A stretch of 64,000 nucleotides of DNA. Source: Lewinellaceae bacterium (lineage in GTDB: Bacteria > Bacteroidota > Bacteroidia > Chitinophagales > Saprospiraceae). The translations under genes were made by a program, and so were the position numbers. Positions 35,630 through 45,484 of the stretch are shown one piece after another (position 1 is the first letter of the stretch; each line of letters opens with the position of its first letter). The notes below the pieces were generated by a model. The model did no database searches. It was not told the DNA's origin and worked only from the letters and a program-made list of their open reading frames with translations. Location: assembly GCA_020636315.1 (NCBI GenBank), contig JACJYA010000013.1:124001-188000 (forward strand). The letters run 5' to 3'.

Positions 35630-38600
35630 TCATTCCCAAACCACTTCCACCAAAGTGCCGCTCATCACAAAATGCACGAAAGTGCGCACTTCTTCCCGTC
35701 CGAATACCTCCTTTACGGCTGAGCCGCTGAGGTAGCACCAACTGCCCAGATTCTGCAGGGCCCGGTGCTTCATTTTTGCAGGTTCTCCACCGGCAAAGCC
35801 GCTGTTCTGTATGACTATCAATCCTTTGGGCGAATCAAGAAGGAGGTCGATAACATTGGTAAAGAGGCGGCCGTGGTGGAAATAGCGAATGGGATATTTG
35901 CGGTATGCCTTTCGGATATCGAATTGCCGGTTGAGGAAAGCATCCCAGCTATCGCCCAGCAAGACCAGAGCATTAGGCGGTGTATCCTCCATTTCGTAGC
36001 GCCGGATGAAGCCTTCCGCCATTTTTATCCGTTCGGGGGCCGGATAGGTATGGTGGTCGCCCGTGAGAAAGGCCTTGATGCCTTTGGCGGCGGTGTATTG
36101 GTCGATGCCTTCTTTCAGCTTCAGGGGGTTGTTGTAATGCAGAATGTCGCCGATGCGGGCGCTCATTTCTTCGCTGAAGGCCTCTTTGGCAGCGTCGATA
36201 TCGTAGAGCTCGTATTGCTGCCTGCCTGCGCGCTCCGCCAGAAAGCGGATCTCTTCTTTCCGGGGTTCCGCCTGGGCGAAATCACGGGGGAAGTGGAACA
36301 CCTCCGTTTCTATTCGCAGGTATTCTCCGTTCCATTCCCAGGGGCTTTCATGGCTATCGGGGCTGAGGGTGGGGTGGTCTTCCTCTCCTTCGTTCCAAAC
36401 CCGGTTCAACCACTTTGTAGAACGGGCGCGGGAGGGGATTATGAGGTAATCACGGGCGCGGGTAATCCCCACGTAGAGGAGTCGTGCTTCTTCCTGAAGG
36501 GCTTTTTCCCGAGCCCGGCGGTCGGGCTCGCTTTCTGACAGCTGTTCGTCGAGGTAAGTATTTCGGATTTGGTCGGCGTAAGGGTTCACCCAGTAGCGCA
36601 GCCAGCGGTTGCCCAGTACGTTGTTGAGGTCCACTTCTTCGCTTTCCTGAATGATATCCACGCCCCATACCTCTGCCCGGAGGTTGCCTTCCAGGCTGTG
36701 GCAGATGACAATGGGCCATTCCAGGCCCTTGCTTTTGTGGTAGGTCAGTACGTTTACTGCGCCGGGCCCTTCGCCAGACCCCTGCATATCAGCGTCATTG
36801 TTTTCCAGGTCGGCCAGCCAGAGGAGGAAACCGCCCAGGGAGGCTGCCGAATGTAGCCGGTTGCAGGCTTCTTCGTATTGCAGGGCCAGTTTGCGCATCA
36901 CCTCCACATTGTCGAGCCGCTGCTGTTGGTTGCCCCAGCTGGCGATGATGCGCCGCAGCTCCAGTTCTTCGAGCAGCAGGTTGAGGATCTCGGCGCTGGA
37001 AAGCTCAATAGTTTGTTCGCGGAGCCGGTCCAGTGCCAGGATGAAGGCATCGTCGCCGGCCCACTGGCCGTTCCGGTTTTTGCCGTTATCTGTTTCTTCT
37101 AGGTAATCCAGGCGGCTTTCGATGATCTCTTCAATGTCCTGGCCGCTGGCCAGCAACAGGATCTCGGCCACCGAAAGGGAGTCGTACTGGTTGAGGATGT
37201 ACTTCATGCAGGCAAGGATGAGCCGGGCCTCGGCGGTGGCCAGCAGGCCGCTGCGGGAAATGGCGGCGCGCAACCCGGCGCGGTGCAAGGCCTCGGCGAC
37301 GAGTTGGCATTCGGCATTGGAGCGGCAGAGGATGGCCACGTCTCCCGGAACAGCCGGCCGGGGCGTACTGGCGCCCTTGGGAATGACATGGATGCGGCGT
37401 TCCAGCACCTGTCGAAGGGCGTCGGCGATGCAGTTTTCCATCCACGGCCGGCCGGGAAGGCGCCCTTCGCCGTCGTACCGGAAATGCCAGTGCATCAGTG
37501 GGGATTGAAGCTCAGGCGGGCCTTCTGTCCGCTTGGCTTTCAGAGCAACCTGCTCAGCCGGGATATCGGGAAAGGCCCTGGTGAATATGGCATTGACGGC
37601 ATTGACGATGCCTGCTCGTGAACGCCAGGAAAATTCCTGAATATCATCGGGCTTAACACCGCCCACTTTCCGGATGATGGCCTGCATCAGCTCCGGGGCC
37701 GCGCCGCGGAAGCCATAGATCGATTGCTTCGGGTCGCCTACCCAGACGGAGTATTTGGCCAGTTTCGACAGCTTTAGAAATATTTCCAGCTGTATGGGGC
37801 TCGTATCCTGAAATTCATCGACCATCAGCAGGTCGAGTTCCTGGGCCAGCACGGCGCTGACGGCAGGGCTGTCCAGCAGGCGGTTGACCAGGACTTCCAT
37901 ATCGGTATAGTCGATCAGGCCGCGTTTTTTCTTATAGCTGTCGTATTCCTGAATAGCGGCATCGGTGATGGTGAAGATGCTGTCGATGAATTCGCGGATG
38001 TCTTCCTGAAAATCGGGATGCCGATGGTGGCTGGCGGCGAACTCCAGCAAATCGGCTGCATCATCGCGGCTTTTGGCGCCGACATCGAGCTTGGATATCT
38101 TGGCCCATTCGTGCCAGTAGAGATGCCGGCGCAATCCAAGGGTGCGCTGGAAAGCTTTCAGGGTATTGACTGCTTCCCTGGTCTTTTTGGTTTCGTCGGC
38201 GTTGTTGTTCAGGCGGGCGATGGTTTCTCCGAGCAGTTGATCCAGCCGGTGTTCGAAGAAGCCCTCTGGCCGGCTGTCATCGGGCCGGCCGATGAATTCC
38301 CGGAAACTTTCGAAGGAACGCTGCCGGCTCTGGTGCAGGCCTTCTGTTGAAAATCCATTGGCCCGGGCGATATCCGTCACTTTTTTGACCTCCCGGCGCC
38401 AGTCGTAGCGTTCTCTTTTGTTGAGGCCCAGGCGGTCGCTGAGGTATTCCATCTTTTCCACCCGTTCACTGGTCAGCACGGTGGAAAGGGAGAGGTTGAA
38501 GAGGATCTGCTGGTCTTCGTCGGCGATGATGCTGGCCTCCGGAGAGACGCCCGCTTCGAAGGCAAAGCGCTGAAGCAGCTTCACTCCCAGCCCGTGAACG

Positions 38601-38824
38601 GTGCCGATGAGGGCATTGGTGAGCTGGTCGGCCTGCTCGCTGAGGCCTTCTTCCAGGAGCCGTACCCGCACGCGTTCCTGCAATTCTGCCGCCGCCTTAT
38701 TGGTAAAGGTGGTGGCAATGATCCCGCTGGCGCGCACCCCTTCACTGAGAAGGGCAACCATTTCACTGGTCAATCGGTAGGTCTTGCCGCTGCCGGCGCC
38801 GGCGGAGATGATGCGAAGGTTCAT
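35630..38824 (-). CDS. UvrD/RecB/AddA-like helicase with degenerate nuclease domain
   Basis: 1064 residues. Superfamily 1 helicase motifs: Walker A SAGAGSGKTYRL (Lys14), motif Ia ATTFTNKAAAELQERV, motif II LLMVDEFQDTSPIQLEIF, motif III VWVGDPKQSIYGFRGA, motif V VNVLTYHKSKGLEWPIVIC, motif VI LLYVGITRARDYLII. The C-terminal region aligns with the RecB/AddA nuclease domain, but the catalytic block reads RLFTNVIDLLLDSPKGLIVIQNSGF. The expected D-x-K is Q-x-S, so the nuclease is probably dead. It would unwind double-strand ends for recombination repair. No AddB/RecC partner is next to it. Confidence 0.87.
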   Translation of the reverse strand: MNLRIISAGAGSGKTYRLTSEMVALLSEGVRASGIIATTFTNKAAAELQERVRVRLLEEGLSEQADQLTNALIGTVHGLGVKLLQRFAFEAGVSPEASIIADEDQQILFNLSLSTVLTSERVEKMEYLSDRLGLNKRERYDWRREVKKVTDIARANGFSTEGLHQSRQRSFESFREFIGRPDDSRPEGFFEHRLDQLLGETIARLNNNADETKKTREAVNTLKAFQRTLGLRRHLYWHEWAKISKLDVGAKSRDDAADLLEFAASHHRHPDFQEDIREFIDSIFTITDAAIQEYDSYKKKRGLIDYTDMEVLVNRLLDSPAVSAVLAQELDLLMVDEFQDTSPIQLEIFLKLSKLAKYSVWVGDPKQSIYGFRGAAPELMQAIIRKVGGVKPDDIQEFSWRSRAGIVNAVNAIFTRAFPDIPAEQVALKAKRTEGPPELQSPLMHWHFRYDGEGRLPGRPWMENCIADALRQVLERRIHVIPKGASTPRPAVPGDVAILCRSNAECQLVAEALHRAGLRAAISRSGLLATAEARLILACMKYILNQYDSLSVAEILLLASGQDIEEIIESRLDYLEETDNGKNRNGQWAGDDAFILALDRLREQTIELSSAEILNLLLEELELRRIIASWGNQQQRLDNVEVMRKLALQYEEACNRLHSAASLGGFLLWLADLENNDADMQGSGEGPGAVNVLTYHKSKGLEWPIVICHSLEGNLRAEVWGVDIIQESEEVDLNNVLGNRWLRYWVNPYADQIRNTYLDEQLSESEPDRRAREKALQEEARLLYVGITRARDYLIIPSRARSTKWLNRVWNEGEEDHPTLSPDSHESPWEWNGEYLRIETEVFHFPRDFAQAEPRKEEIRFLAERAGRQQYELYDIDAAKEAFSEEMSARIGDILHYNNPLKLKEGIDQYTAAKGIKAFLTGDHHTYPAPERIKMAEGFIRRYEMEDTPPNALVLLGDSWDAFLNRQFDIRKAYRKYPIRYFHHGRLFTNVIDLLLDSPKGLIVIQNSGFAGGEPAKMKHRALQNLGSWCYLSGSAVKEVFGREEVRTFVHFVMSGTLVEVVWE

Positions 38825-38861
38825 AAGCTTCTATTGGCTGGCGGGTAAAATAATAAACTCT

Positions 38862-39079
38862 TATGGTTCTTTGATCATCCCGCCCCAGATGAAATCCCGG
38901 AACCCGCTCTCCGGTGGATAACGCCCGATCAAAGCATGATCATCCAACCCCAGGGCCCGGGCACGTTTTGTAAGGGTGGCCAGGTCTGAAGCGGTGGGCG
39001 TTTCTTTTACTTCAAAGGCTTTTTGTTCATTTAGGATGAAGTCAATTTTCTGGCCTGATTTCCGCCTACGTTTCAGGCT
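38862..39079 (-). pseudogene. C-terminal remnant of an AAA/DUF4143-type ATPase
   Basis: The frame reads KIDFILNEQKAFEVKETPTASDLATLTKRARALGLDDHALIGR and ends GFRDFIWGGMIKEP at TAA 38862-38864. IDFIL...AFEVK is the PD-(D/E)XK-like end of DUF4143/AAA proteins. About 70 of ~400 residues remain, with no start codon of their own. The frame runs on directly from the TAA of the delta-60 gene, so the junction marks a past rearrangement. Confidence 0.6.
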
Positions 39080-42000
39080 TTATCTTCTCACCACCATGCT
39101 CCTGCTCCTGCTCACCGCACCTTCCTCTGTCTGCAGGGTATAGTACAACACCCCTTCCGGAAGCCCTTCGCTGCTGAGCTGGATTTCCTGGTATCCGTTT
39201 TCGAACCAGCCGGTAAGCCGGCGGAGCAGGCGCCCTTCCGGGCTGTGGATCAGCAGGGTGGCGGCGCCGGGCTGTTCGAGGTGAAAACCAATGGTGGTTT
39301 GTCCGGAAAAAGGGTTAGGCGTATTTTGCAGCAACTGTGCCGGTTTTTCCGCAGCCGGAAGGAATGCCAGTTCCGGCCGATAGGCCTGGCCGTCGGCAGT
39401 GTAAGCTTCGGCTTTGGTGAAATCAGAACCCAGGCTCAGCCACCGGCTCAGGTTTCCTGCCTGCCGGGCGCGGAATTTAAGCGTAAACAGGATGGCCTCC
39501 GGATCCATTTTTTCCGGAAGTTCGTAGCAACTGGCCGTGATCCAGCCTTTATCCAGAAAGTCCCAGCCAAAATCCTCTTCATCCATCAATCCGTAGGAAA
39601 CCTCCTCCAGGATAAGTGCCGGGGTTGGGAAGCGCATCGTGAACTGAAAGGCCCGGATACCCATTGCCTGTCCGGCGGTGACCGGCACCTGCACCATTGC
39701 GCCGGGTTCTACCTGCTCGTCGGTTGCCCACAGCCGGAAAGGCTGGCTGGCTGGCCGGCCCGGAATAGCGCTGCCATCCACATCGCCGATCTTGATAGCC
39801 GTGAAATCGGCATCCTGAACACCGCCGGCCGGCAGGTTGGCAAAGCTGATCATTTCGGGGAAGGTTTCCTGCCAGGGGTTCATCGGGTTGGGAAATACGT
39901 AATCTGCATCGACGAAACGCCAGCTGAAGTTGTTGGGAAACTCATTCACCCGGCCCAGGATCAGCTTCTGTATGGCGATCAGGTCGAGAGTGGTTATTGT
40001 TTGGGAGTTATTGGCATCGGCGGCGATCATCTTGTAGGGATCATTAAAACGGTTATTGCCCAGGATGTGCTGGCTGATCAGCAGGATGTCAAAAGTACTT
40101 ACGCCGTTGGTGTGTCCGGTATTGAGCATAGGCCTCACTACATAATCGTTTCCGGCCTGAGGGCTGGGATAATTGTACTGGCCGTTGGGGCCGGTCAGCA
40201 GATTGGCGGAAGGCTGGCCGGTAATGCCGATCTCCACCCCTTCCACCCCGAGCCCGGAGGTGGTGTGAACCTGGCCGCCAATGCTGGTAGTGGGCGGCTG
40301 GCTGTTGAAAGTAGCCCGGGCAAGGCCGGCCTGTCCGGGGCCTGAAAGGATACCGCCAACGATAAAGTCTCCGTTTTCCAGCAAAAGGCCGTCTAAAAGG
40401 AACTGCCGCTCGAATTCCAGGCCCTCCAGGTTGTCGGCTATGCCGCCATCCTCTTCCAGCAGGATCATGGAGGGAGCGGGAACCAGCCCCAACGAATCGA
40501 AAAGGCCTACCGCAAAAATGCGCCCGTCGGGAAGAGGGAGCATCCTGCGCACGCCGCCGTCAACATACGGTTCCTTATTGTCGAAAGCACCGTCCAGTTG
40601 AAAGCTGGCATCGATGGATCCATCAGTTTCCAGCCGGAGCATACGAAAGGGAACCGACTGGCCGGGGGCGGTGCGGAAAACTCCGCCTACCAACAGCCGC
40701 CCGTCCTCCTGCTCGGTGAACTTGAACCGGCAGCCGCTGCTACAGATGATGTCGGCAGGCGCCTCGAAGGTTGGGTCCTGATTGAGGCTGGCGTCGAGCA
40801 TAATAATGGGCTTGGGGGCCGCGCCGTCGAAACGGATATCCCTCCCGCCTATCAGCGTCCGCCCGTCCTGCAGGGTAATGACGTCGGTAGCGTCAGTAAC
40901 CTGGATACGGCCTGAAAAGCTTCGCACCAGGCTGCCGTCGGAATTGTAAAGGGCAATTTTTGACGCAACAATTCCCTGGTCGAGGATATTGAAGTCGCCA
41001 ATGACGAGCAGTTGGCCGTTGGCCAGCGGTTGCACCTTGGTGATGGACCCTACGGGATAGATAGCTGGGTCGGGTTGGAAGGCAGGGTCAAAAGCTCCGC
41101 TGGGCAGCAGCCTTATCAACGGGGCTTCCTGTGGGCTGTCGGCAAAGTGCCGGTTGGTGCCGGCGCCCAGCAGCCGCCCCTGGGCATCAATGCAGATCTG
41201 CCGGATTTCATTTCGATAACTGATGCCGGGATTGGTGAAGCTGGGGTCGGCCTCTCCCGAGTCGAGAAATATGCGGGCGATACTGGGGCTGAAAGTATTG
41301 CCCACCATGGCAAATTCTCCGCTGATGTAGGCCTTGTCGGGGCCGTAGGGTTGTATAGAACGCACGACGCCTACCCGCTCCAGTGCACTGTTGAAGGCAG
41401 ATACCGGAGCACCGGAACCGATAAGGCGGACAATGCCCAGGTGAGGCTGCCCGTCGAAAGCACTGAAAGCACCGGTAGCGATAAAGCCTCCGGCGGGGTG
41501 GGCTACTACCTTTCGGATCAGGCCGTCGGCTCCTGCGCCCGCGTAACTGGTAAGCCCGGTTGCCGGCTCAAAAGCATGTACGCCGCTGACATTATCGTAA
41601 TCGCCGGCAACGAAAATATTGTCATTACCATCAATGGTGATTGACATGGGGATGCCGAAAACATAATTCCAATCCGCATAGCTGCCGCTGGTGTTGAGAA
41701 TGCAGATGGCATAGCGGATGAGGAAAGTGCCGGCGCTGAGAACGATGCGCCCCTGGCTGTCCTGTTGCATATCCCGGATGCTGACCAGAATATTGGTGGT
41801 GCCGGGTAAAGTAATGGAAAAGTTGAATCCCGCCACCGGAGCGCCGTTGTATTCGTGGTAGCTGAGATAGGCCTCACTGTTGAAGGTGCCGCCCACTACA
41901 AACCTGCCGTTATCCTGCGTCAGCAAGCTGCTGACGAACACCGTGCCCCCTGCGTTCAGAGGAATGATGTCCTGCAGAGTTCCGCTGTTGTTCAGGCGGA

Positions 42001-42499
42001 TGACTCCCTGTGTGGCCTGGCCGTCGAAAATGCTGAAGGAACCGCCCACCAGAATGGTGCCGCCGGCCTCTACGGCGATATCGGCGAAAGTGCCCTGGGA
42101 GGTAAACCCCGCCTGGAAGCTGTCATCCAGGCTTCCATTGACATTCAGCCGGATGACGGTCATGCCCTCAGGGGCTCCCTCGTCGGTATAGCTGCCGGCA
42201 AGGACGACTTTGCCATCCGCCTGGACCGCCAGGGCTACCGGAGAAAAGTTGACGGCAGGCTGGAAACTTTCATCCAGGGCGCCATCAGGCAGGAAACGGG
42301 CGACATTCGGCCGCGCCTCCCGGTTGGCCATAGAAAAGCCGCCGGCAGCGTAAAAACGGCCGTCGGGCAGGATGGCCAGATCACCGGCATCACCAGGGCG
42401 GGTGACGAAAGGCTGGAAATCAGGGTCGAAACTTTGGGTGAACAGGTTGGTGACAAGGGCGCAGCAGAGCGCCAGCAAAGTGGTCATTCGTTTTCCCAT
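39080..42499 (-). CDS. T9SS-secreted delta-60 propeller protein with dockerin-like and cohesin-like domains
   Basis: 1139 residues. Signal peptide to about 21. About 12-14 delta-60 beta-propeller repeats follow (SFDPDFQPFVTRPGD, PDGRFYAAGGF, QADGKVVLAGSY, ..DGSLDDSFQ) up to residue 730. Then come a Cna-B/carboxypeptidase-regulatory-like segment (742-785, GLGVEGVEIGITGQ), a dockerin-like block (about 785-920) with two F-hand-type motifs (HTNGVSTFDILLISQHILG; DANNSQTITTLDLIAIQKL) and DFTAIKIGDVDGSA, a cohesin-like domain (935-1055, VEPGAMVQVPVTAGQAMGIRAFQFTMRF) and a T9SS tail (NTPNPFSGQTTIGF ... SRSMVVRR). The dockerin-to-tail block closely matches that of the 2322-residue protein at 54580-61548. 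It is probably a surface adhesin or scaffold component. Confidence 0.87.
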   Translation of the reverse strand: MGKRMTTLLALCCALVTNLFTQSFDPDFQPFVTRPGDAGDLAILPDGRFYAAGGFSMANREARPNVARFLPDGALDESFQPAVNFSPVALAVQADGKVVLAGSYTDEGAPEGMTVIRLNVNGSLDDSFQAGFTSQGTFADIAVEAGGTILVGGSFSIFDGQATQGVIRLNNSGTLQDIIPLNAGGTVFVSSLLTQDNGRFVVGGTFNSEAYLSYHEYNGAPVAGFNFSITLPGTTNILVSIRDMQQDSQGRIVLSAGTFLIRYAICILNTSGSYADWNYVFGIPMSITIDGNDNIFVAGDYDNVSGVHAFEPATGLTSYAGAGADGLIRKVVAHPAGGFIATGAFSAFDGQPHLGIVRLIGSGAPVSAFNSALERVGVVRSIQPYGPDKAYISGEFAMVGNTFSPSIARIFLDSGEADPSFTNPGISYRNEIRQICIDAQGRLLGAGTNRHFADSPQEAPLIRLLPSGAFDPAFQPDPAIYPVGSITKVQPLANGQLLVIGDFNILDQGIVASKIALYNSDGSLVRSFSGRIQVTDATDVITLQDGRTLIGGRDIRFDGAAPKPIIMLDASLNQDPTFEAPADIICSSGCRFKFTEQEDGRLLVGGVFRTAPGQSVPFRMLRLETDGSIDASFQLDGAFDNKEPYVDGGVRRMLPLPDGRIFAVGLFDSLGLVPAPSMILLEEDGGIADNLEGLEFERQFLLDGLLLENGDFIVGGILSGPGQAGLARATFNSQPPTTSIGGQVHTTSGLGVEGVEIGITGQPSANLLTGPNGQYNYPSPQAGNDYVVRPMLNTGHTNGVSTFDILLISQHILGNNRFNDPYKMIAADANNSQTITTLDLIAIQKLILGRVNEFPNNFSWRFVDADYVFPNPMNPWQETFPEMISFANLPAGGVQDADFTAIKIGDVDGSAIPGRPASQPFRLWATDEQVEPGAMVQVPVTAGQAMGIRAFQFTMRFPTPALILEEVSYGLMDEEDFGWDFLDKGWITASCYELPEKMDPEAILFTLKFRARQAGNLSRWLSLGSDFTKAEAYTADGQAYRPELAFLPAAEKPAQLLQNTPNPFSGQTTIGFHLEQPGAATLLIHSPEGRLLRRLTGWFENGYQEIQLSSEGLPEGVLYYTLQTEEGAVSRSRSMVVRR

Positions 42500-42791
42500 G
42501 GAATTCTGTTTTTGTTGGGGGATTGCGGGGAGAGGGCGGTTGTTGGCTGGTTGAAAGTTGTGGGTTGATCGTTTATATCTTCATCTTCCGGGCCTGATGC
42601 GGAAAAAACCGACAACCGGCACCTAACCTTCAACACCCTGGTTCATTCCCGGCAGAACCCTGGTACGAATATATGACAGCCAACCGACAACTTTGTTCTC
42701 GGACGGGCTGTATGGTCCTTTTTACGGGAAAAGAGAGGATAAGGTTCGTATGTAGGGTGTTTTTTGCTGCAAAGTACCATGCCTGGGCGGC
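42500..42791. other. Non-coding gap upstream of the delta-60 gene
   Basis: No convincing gene. GTTG-rich short repeats occur just upstream of the delta-60 start. Nothing else is recognised before the sorting-domain fragment that begins near 42792. Confidence 0.4.
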
Positions 42792-43088
42792 ATGGGGGAG
42801 TTCTTTTGCCCGAAGAATGAATTCCTGGTTTTTGAAGAAGGCCCCGGCATGGATTTCACCTTGCAGTGGGCCACCTATTGCTTTGTACATATCGAATACC
42901 AGTTTGAAGGCACATTGCCGGTTTATGTTTATCAGTGCGGCGGCCGGCTGGTGCGGTCGGCAGAGCTGGATTTCGAAGACAACCAGGCCTTTATGGACCT
43001 GAGCGGTTTGTCACTGGGAATTTATGTTGTCACCAGAATGGATGCAGGCGGAAAGCGGCATTTTGTGGAAAAGGTGGTGCGAAGATAG
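42792..43088 (+). pseudogene. Remnant of a T9SS protein (C-terminal sorting domain)
   Basis: The frame ends LPVYVYQCGGRLVRSAELDFEDNQ, FMDLSGLSLGIYVVTRMDAGGKRHFVEKVVRR. This is a typical sorting-domain pattern: strand, turn, GIYVV strand, basic end. The ~45 residues before it (FLVFEEGPGMDFTLQWATY) have no signal peptide and no family match I can name. A sorting domain without an export signal or passenger cannot be used, so this is read as the tail of a deleted surface-protein gene. Confidence 0.55.
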
Positions 43089-43297
43089 CTGGAGGCATCC
43101 CTGTCAGTTATCGGGGGGCAAAAGGTTTGGTGCAGACAGAGATCCGGGAGCCTGGCTATATGATTATTGTATGGTTTGATGGTTATATTGTTGACAATGC
43201 TGCTTATTGATGGTTAGGGAGAGGAATACACAATTTTTTCCCTGAAAAAACGCTTTACAGTTGTTGATAGAACCATTCAATTAAAGTCCTTACGATC

Positions 43298-43663
43298 ATG
43301 TCCGGATATCTGCATTCAGCTTTTATTGGTGTTGCTTTCCTGTTTATTGGCACAGGCATCAATGCGCAAGACAACCATTCAGATCATATATTCCTCCTGA
43401 ACGGCGAGGAGGTCGAGGCCGAGGTGGAGAGTTTTGAGGGAAAGTACATCCAGTACAGGCCCTATGAAGAAGAGGGCGGCCCGGTGCTTAGGGTGGCCAA
43501 GACGGAAGTTGACCGGGTAAAAATGGCCAACGGTACGGAGTTGTGGTTTAATCGTCTTCCCAAAGAAGAAAAACCGGAAGTAGAGGCTGCTGCACCGGAG
43601 CCCGGTAAGGAGAGGAAAAAGAGGCGGCCGGTATCGGCCCAGAAGCTGCAGCGGCAGCGGTAA
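43298..43663 (+). CDS. Small secreted protein of unknown function
   Basis: 121 residues. Signal peptide (FIGVAFLFIGTGINAQ), then a short beta-rich domain (DHIFLLNGEEVEAEVESFEGKYIQYRPYEEEGGPVLRVAKTEVDRVKMANGTELWF). This resembles the one-strand-hairpin periplasmic domains found in Bacteroidota that begin with HIFLLNG. A basic tail (KERKKRRPVSAQKLQRQR) follows. No sorting domain. It converges on the truncated delta-60 gene. Confidence 0.65.
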   Translation: MSGYLHSAFIGVAFLFIGTGINAQDNHSDHIFLLNGEEVEAEVESFEGKYIQYRPYEEEGGPVLRVAKTEVDRVKMANGTELWFNRLPKEEKPEVEAAAPEPGKERKKRRPVSAQKLQRQR

Positions 43664-43670
43664 CCTTCGG

Positions 43671-43700
43671 TGTTCGTGATTCGTGATTTGTGATTCGGGG
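43671..43700. repeat. Degenerate GTGATTCGT repeat between convergent genes
   Basis: Three near-copies (GTTCGTGATTCGTGATTTGTGATTCGG) fill the 42-base gap between two stop codons. This is the same style of short array as at 27108, 35585 and 46960, with a different unit. Confidence 0.5.
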
Positions 43701-43705
43701 ATGGC

Positions 43706-45460
43706 TCAGTACTTGACCACCTTGCCCTGCCAGCTGCGTTCCCCTAGCCGGGCGATCACCGTATAGGCGCCGGCGGGCAGGGCGTCCAGTGTCAATTCCA
43801 GCGCCTGCCGGTGGAAATTCATCTGAATGGCCTTCAAGAGCTTTCCATCCTGTCCGATAAGGCTGACCTCTACGAGGCCTGCAGCGTCTTCGGGTAGCAG
43901 AAGATAGCAGAAGTCTCGGGTGGGATTGGGGAAGATTTGAATCTTTTGAGGCCGGGCCGGGCCGGAAGGATGGGCACTGGATCTTCTCCTTTTTTCTTTC
44001 AGGTTGATCTTCAGTATGCCGTTGTGGAACGGGGGCTCTTCTTCCTGGAGTGAACCTGCGACAAGCAGCGTTTGGTCATCCAGCGGAAACAGGCAGGAAA
44101 GGAAGCCCAGCTTCGGTACGCCCAGGTTTTCAAAGCCTTCGGCCAATTGGCCGCTATCATCCAGAATGGCCAGATTGGGCACGGGGCGCCCGCCGATGGA
44201 GTCGAAAGTACCGCTGACTGCGATGAGCCCCTCCGGAAGCAGCGCAAAATCCATAGGGTAATGAGCATTGGGGTGGCCTCCGGTCAACCCTCCGGAAGGC
44301 AGTGAAAAGGTAGGGTCATAGGCGCCGTCGGCATTCAGGCGCACCAGGCCGGAAGCCTGCCCCTGAGGAGTAGGCATGGAAAAATCTCCCCCCAGCAGGT
44401 ATTTGCCGTCTTTCCGCCGGGCGATCTTCAAATTGCTGAACCTGTCTTCTTTTTCAAAGGGGAAAGGGCCCTCAAAAGTGGGGTCGGGGCTCCAGTCCGG
44501 CAACAGCCTTACCACCTGGTAAGGGCCTACGCCTTGGATCACAATGCCCTTTCCCACCAGTGTCAGCCGCCCTTCTTCGTCGGTTACAACGCTGAATATT
44601 GCTTTTGCTTTCACCTGTTCGTAAAGGCCGGTGTCGATACTGCCATCGGCATTGAGAAGCATGGCGCCCTGGGCGACTGTGTCTGTGCTTAAGGCAGAGA
44701 ACGGGCCATAAACGAATATCCGCCCATTCTCCAGCTGGCAAAAGCCAAGGGCCTGCCCGTTGAATTCGTAATTCTGTAACCTGGCCCTCAGGCTTTCGTC
44801 GATGGCCCCGTTCGGGAGGATGCGCCAGATGGGCAGATGCTCAGGATGCTGACGATGGAGATTCCAGCAACTGGCCAGAATGGCGCCCTGAGGATCGATG
44901 CCCAGTTGGGTAACATGGTTCTTGAACGGCAGGCCCAATTCGGCGAAGCCCGGCAGAGGGCTGCCATCATCCGGGCTGATTCGGGCGATGTTGCACCTGT
45001 CTTCTTCCCGGGCCAGGGTAAAAGAACCACCCACCAGGAGGCGGCCTTCTTCGTCCAGGCAAATGCTCCGGATGCTTCCGGCGTTTTCCATCCTCGCCTC
45101 GAACTGGCCGTCCAACTCCCCTCCCGGCAACAGGCGAAAGACGGAATGTACCGGAACATCATCGTAGTAAGTGACGATCCCACACAAATAATAACTGCCC
45201 TCCCCGGAAGGGATCATGTCGAAAATATGGCCGGAGGCGCCGGCGCCCACCCGGAGTGTTTGTAGATGGAAAGTGTTCCTATCCGGTATTCCGGAGAGCA
45301 GGTGCAGCCCGTAATATCCGTCTTTTCTCCCGGCAATCACGATTTCTTCCCGTTCATTGAGTGCCAGTCCGGCAATGTGCCCGTCCCGGCCGCCATAAAA
45401 AGTAGTTATCGCCGTTCCATCCTCCCGGAAAAAGGCAAGCTTGAAATCCGAAAGCGCCAA
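43706..45460 (-). pseudogene. 5'-truncated delta-60 propeller protein with T9SS tail
   Basis: The frame codes for about 584 residues of delta-60 repeats (EEGRLLVGGSFTL, EDGSPLPGF, DGSIDTGLYEQV, DGKYLLGGDFSM, LNADGAYDPTFSLPSGG) and a complete sorting domain (IQIFPNPTRDFCYLLLP ... GAYTVIARLGERSWQGKVVKY). No ATG and no signal peptide exist. The frame is open all the way back to the TGA of dcd at 45485-45487, and only a TTG at 45458-45460 could start it. Without a signal peptide it cannot reach the T9SS. The gene seems to have lost its 5' part where the dcd gene now ends. Confidence 0.7.
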
Positions 45461-45484
45461 TTCACTGGGTTGGCATGCATTCCA

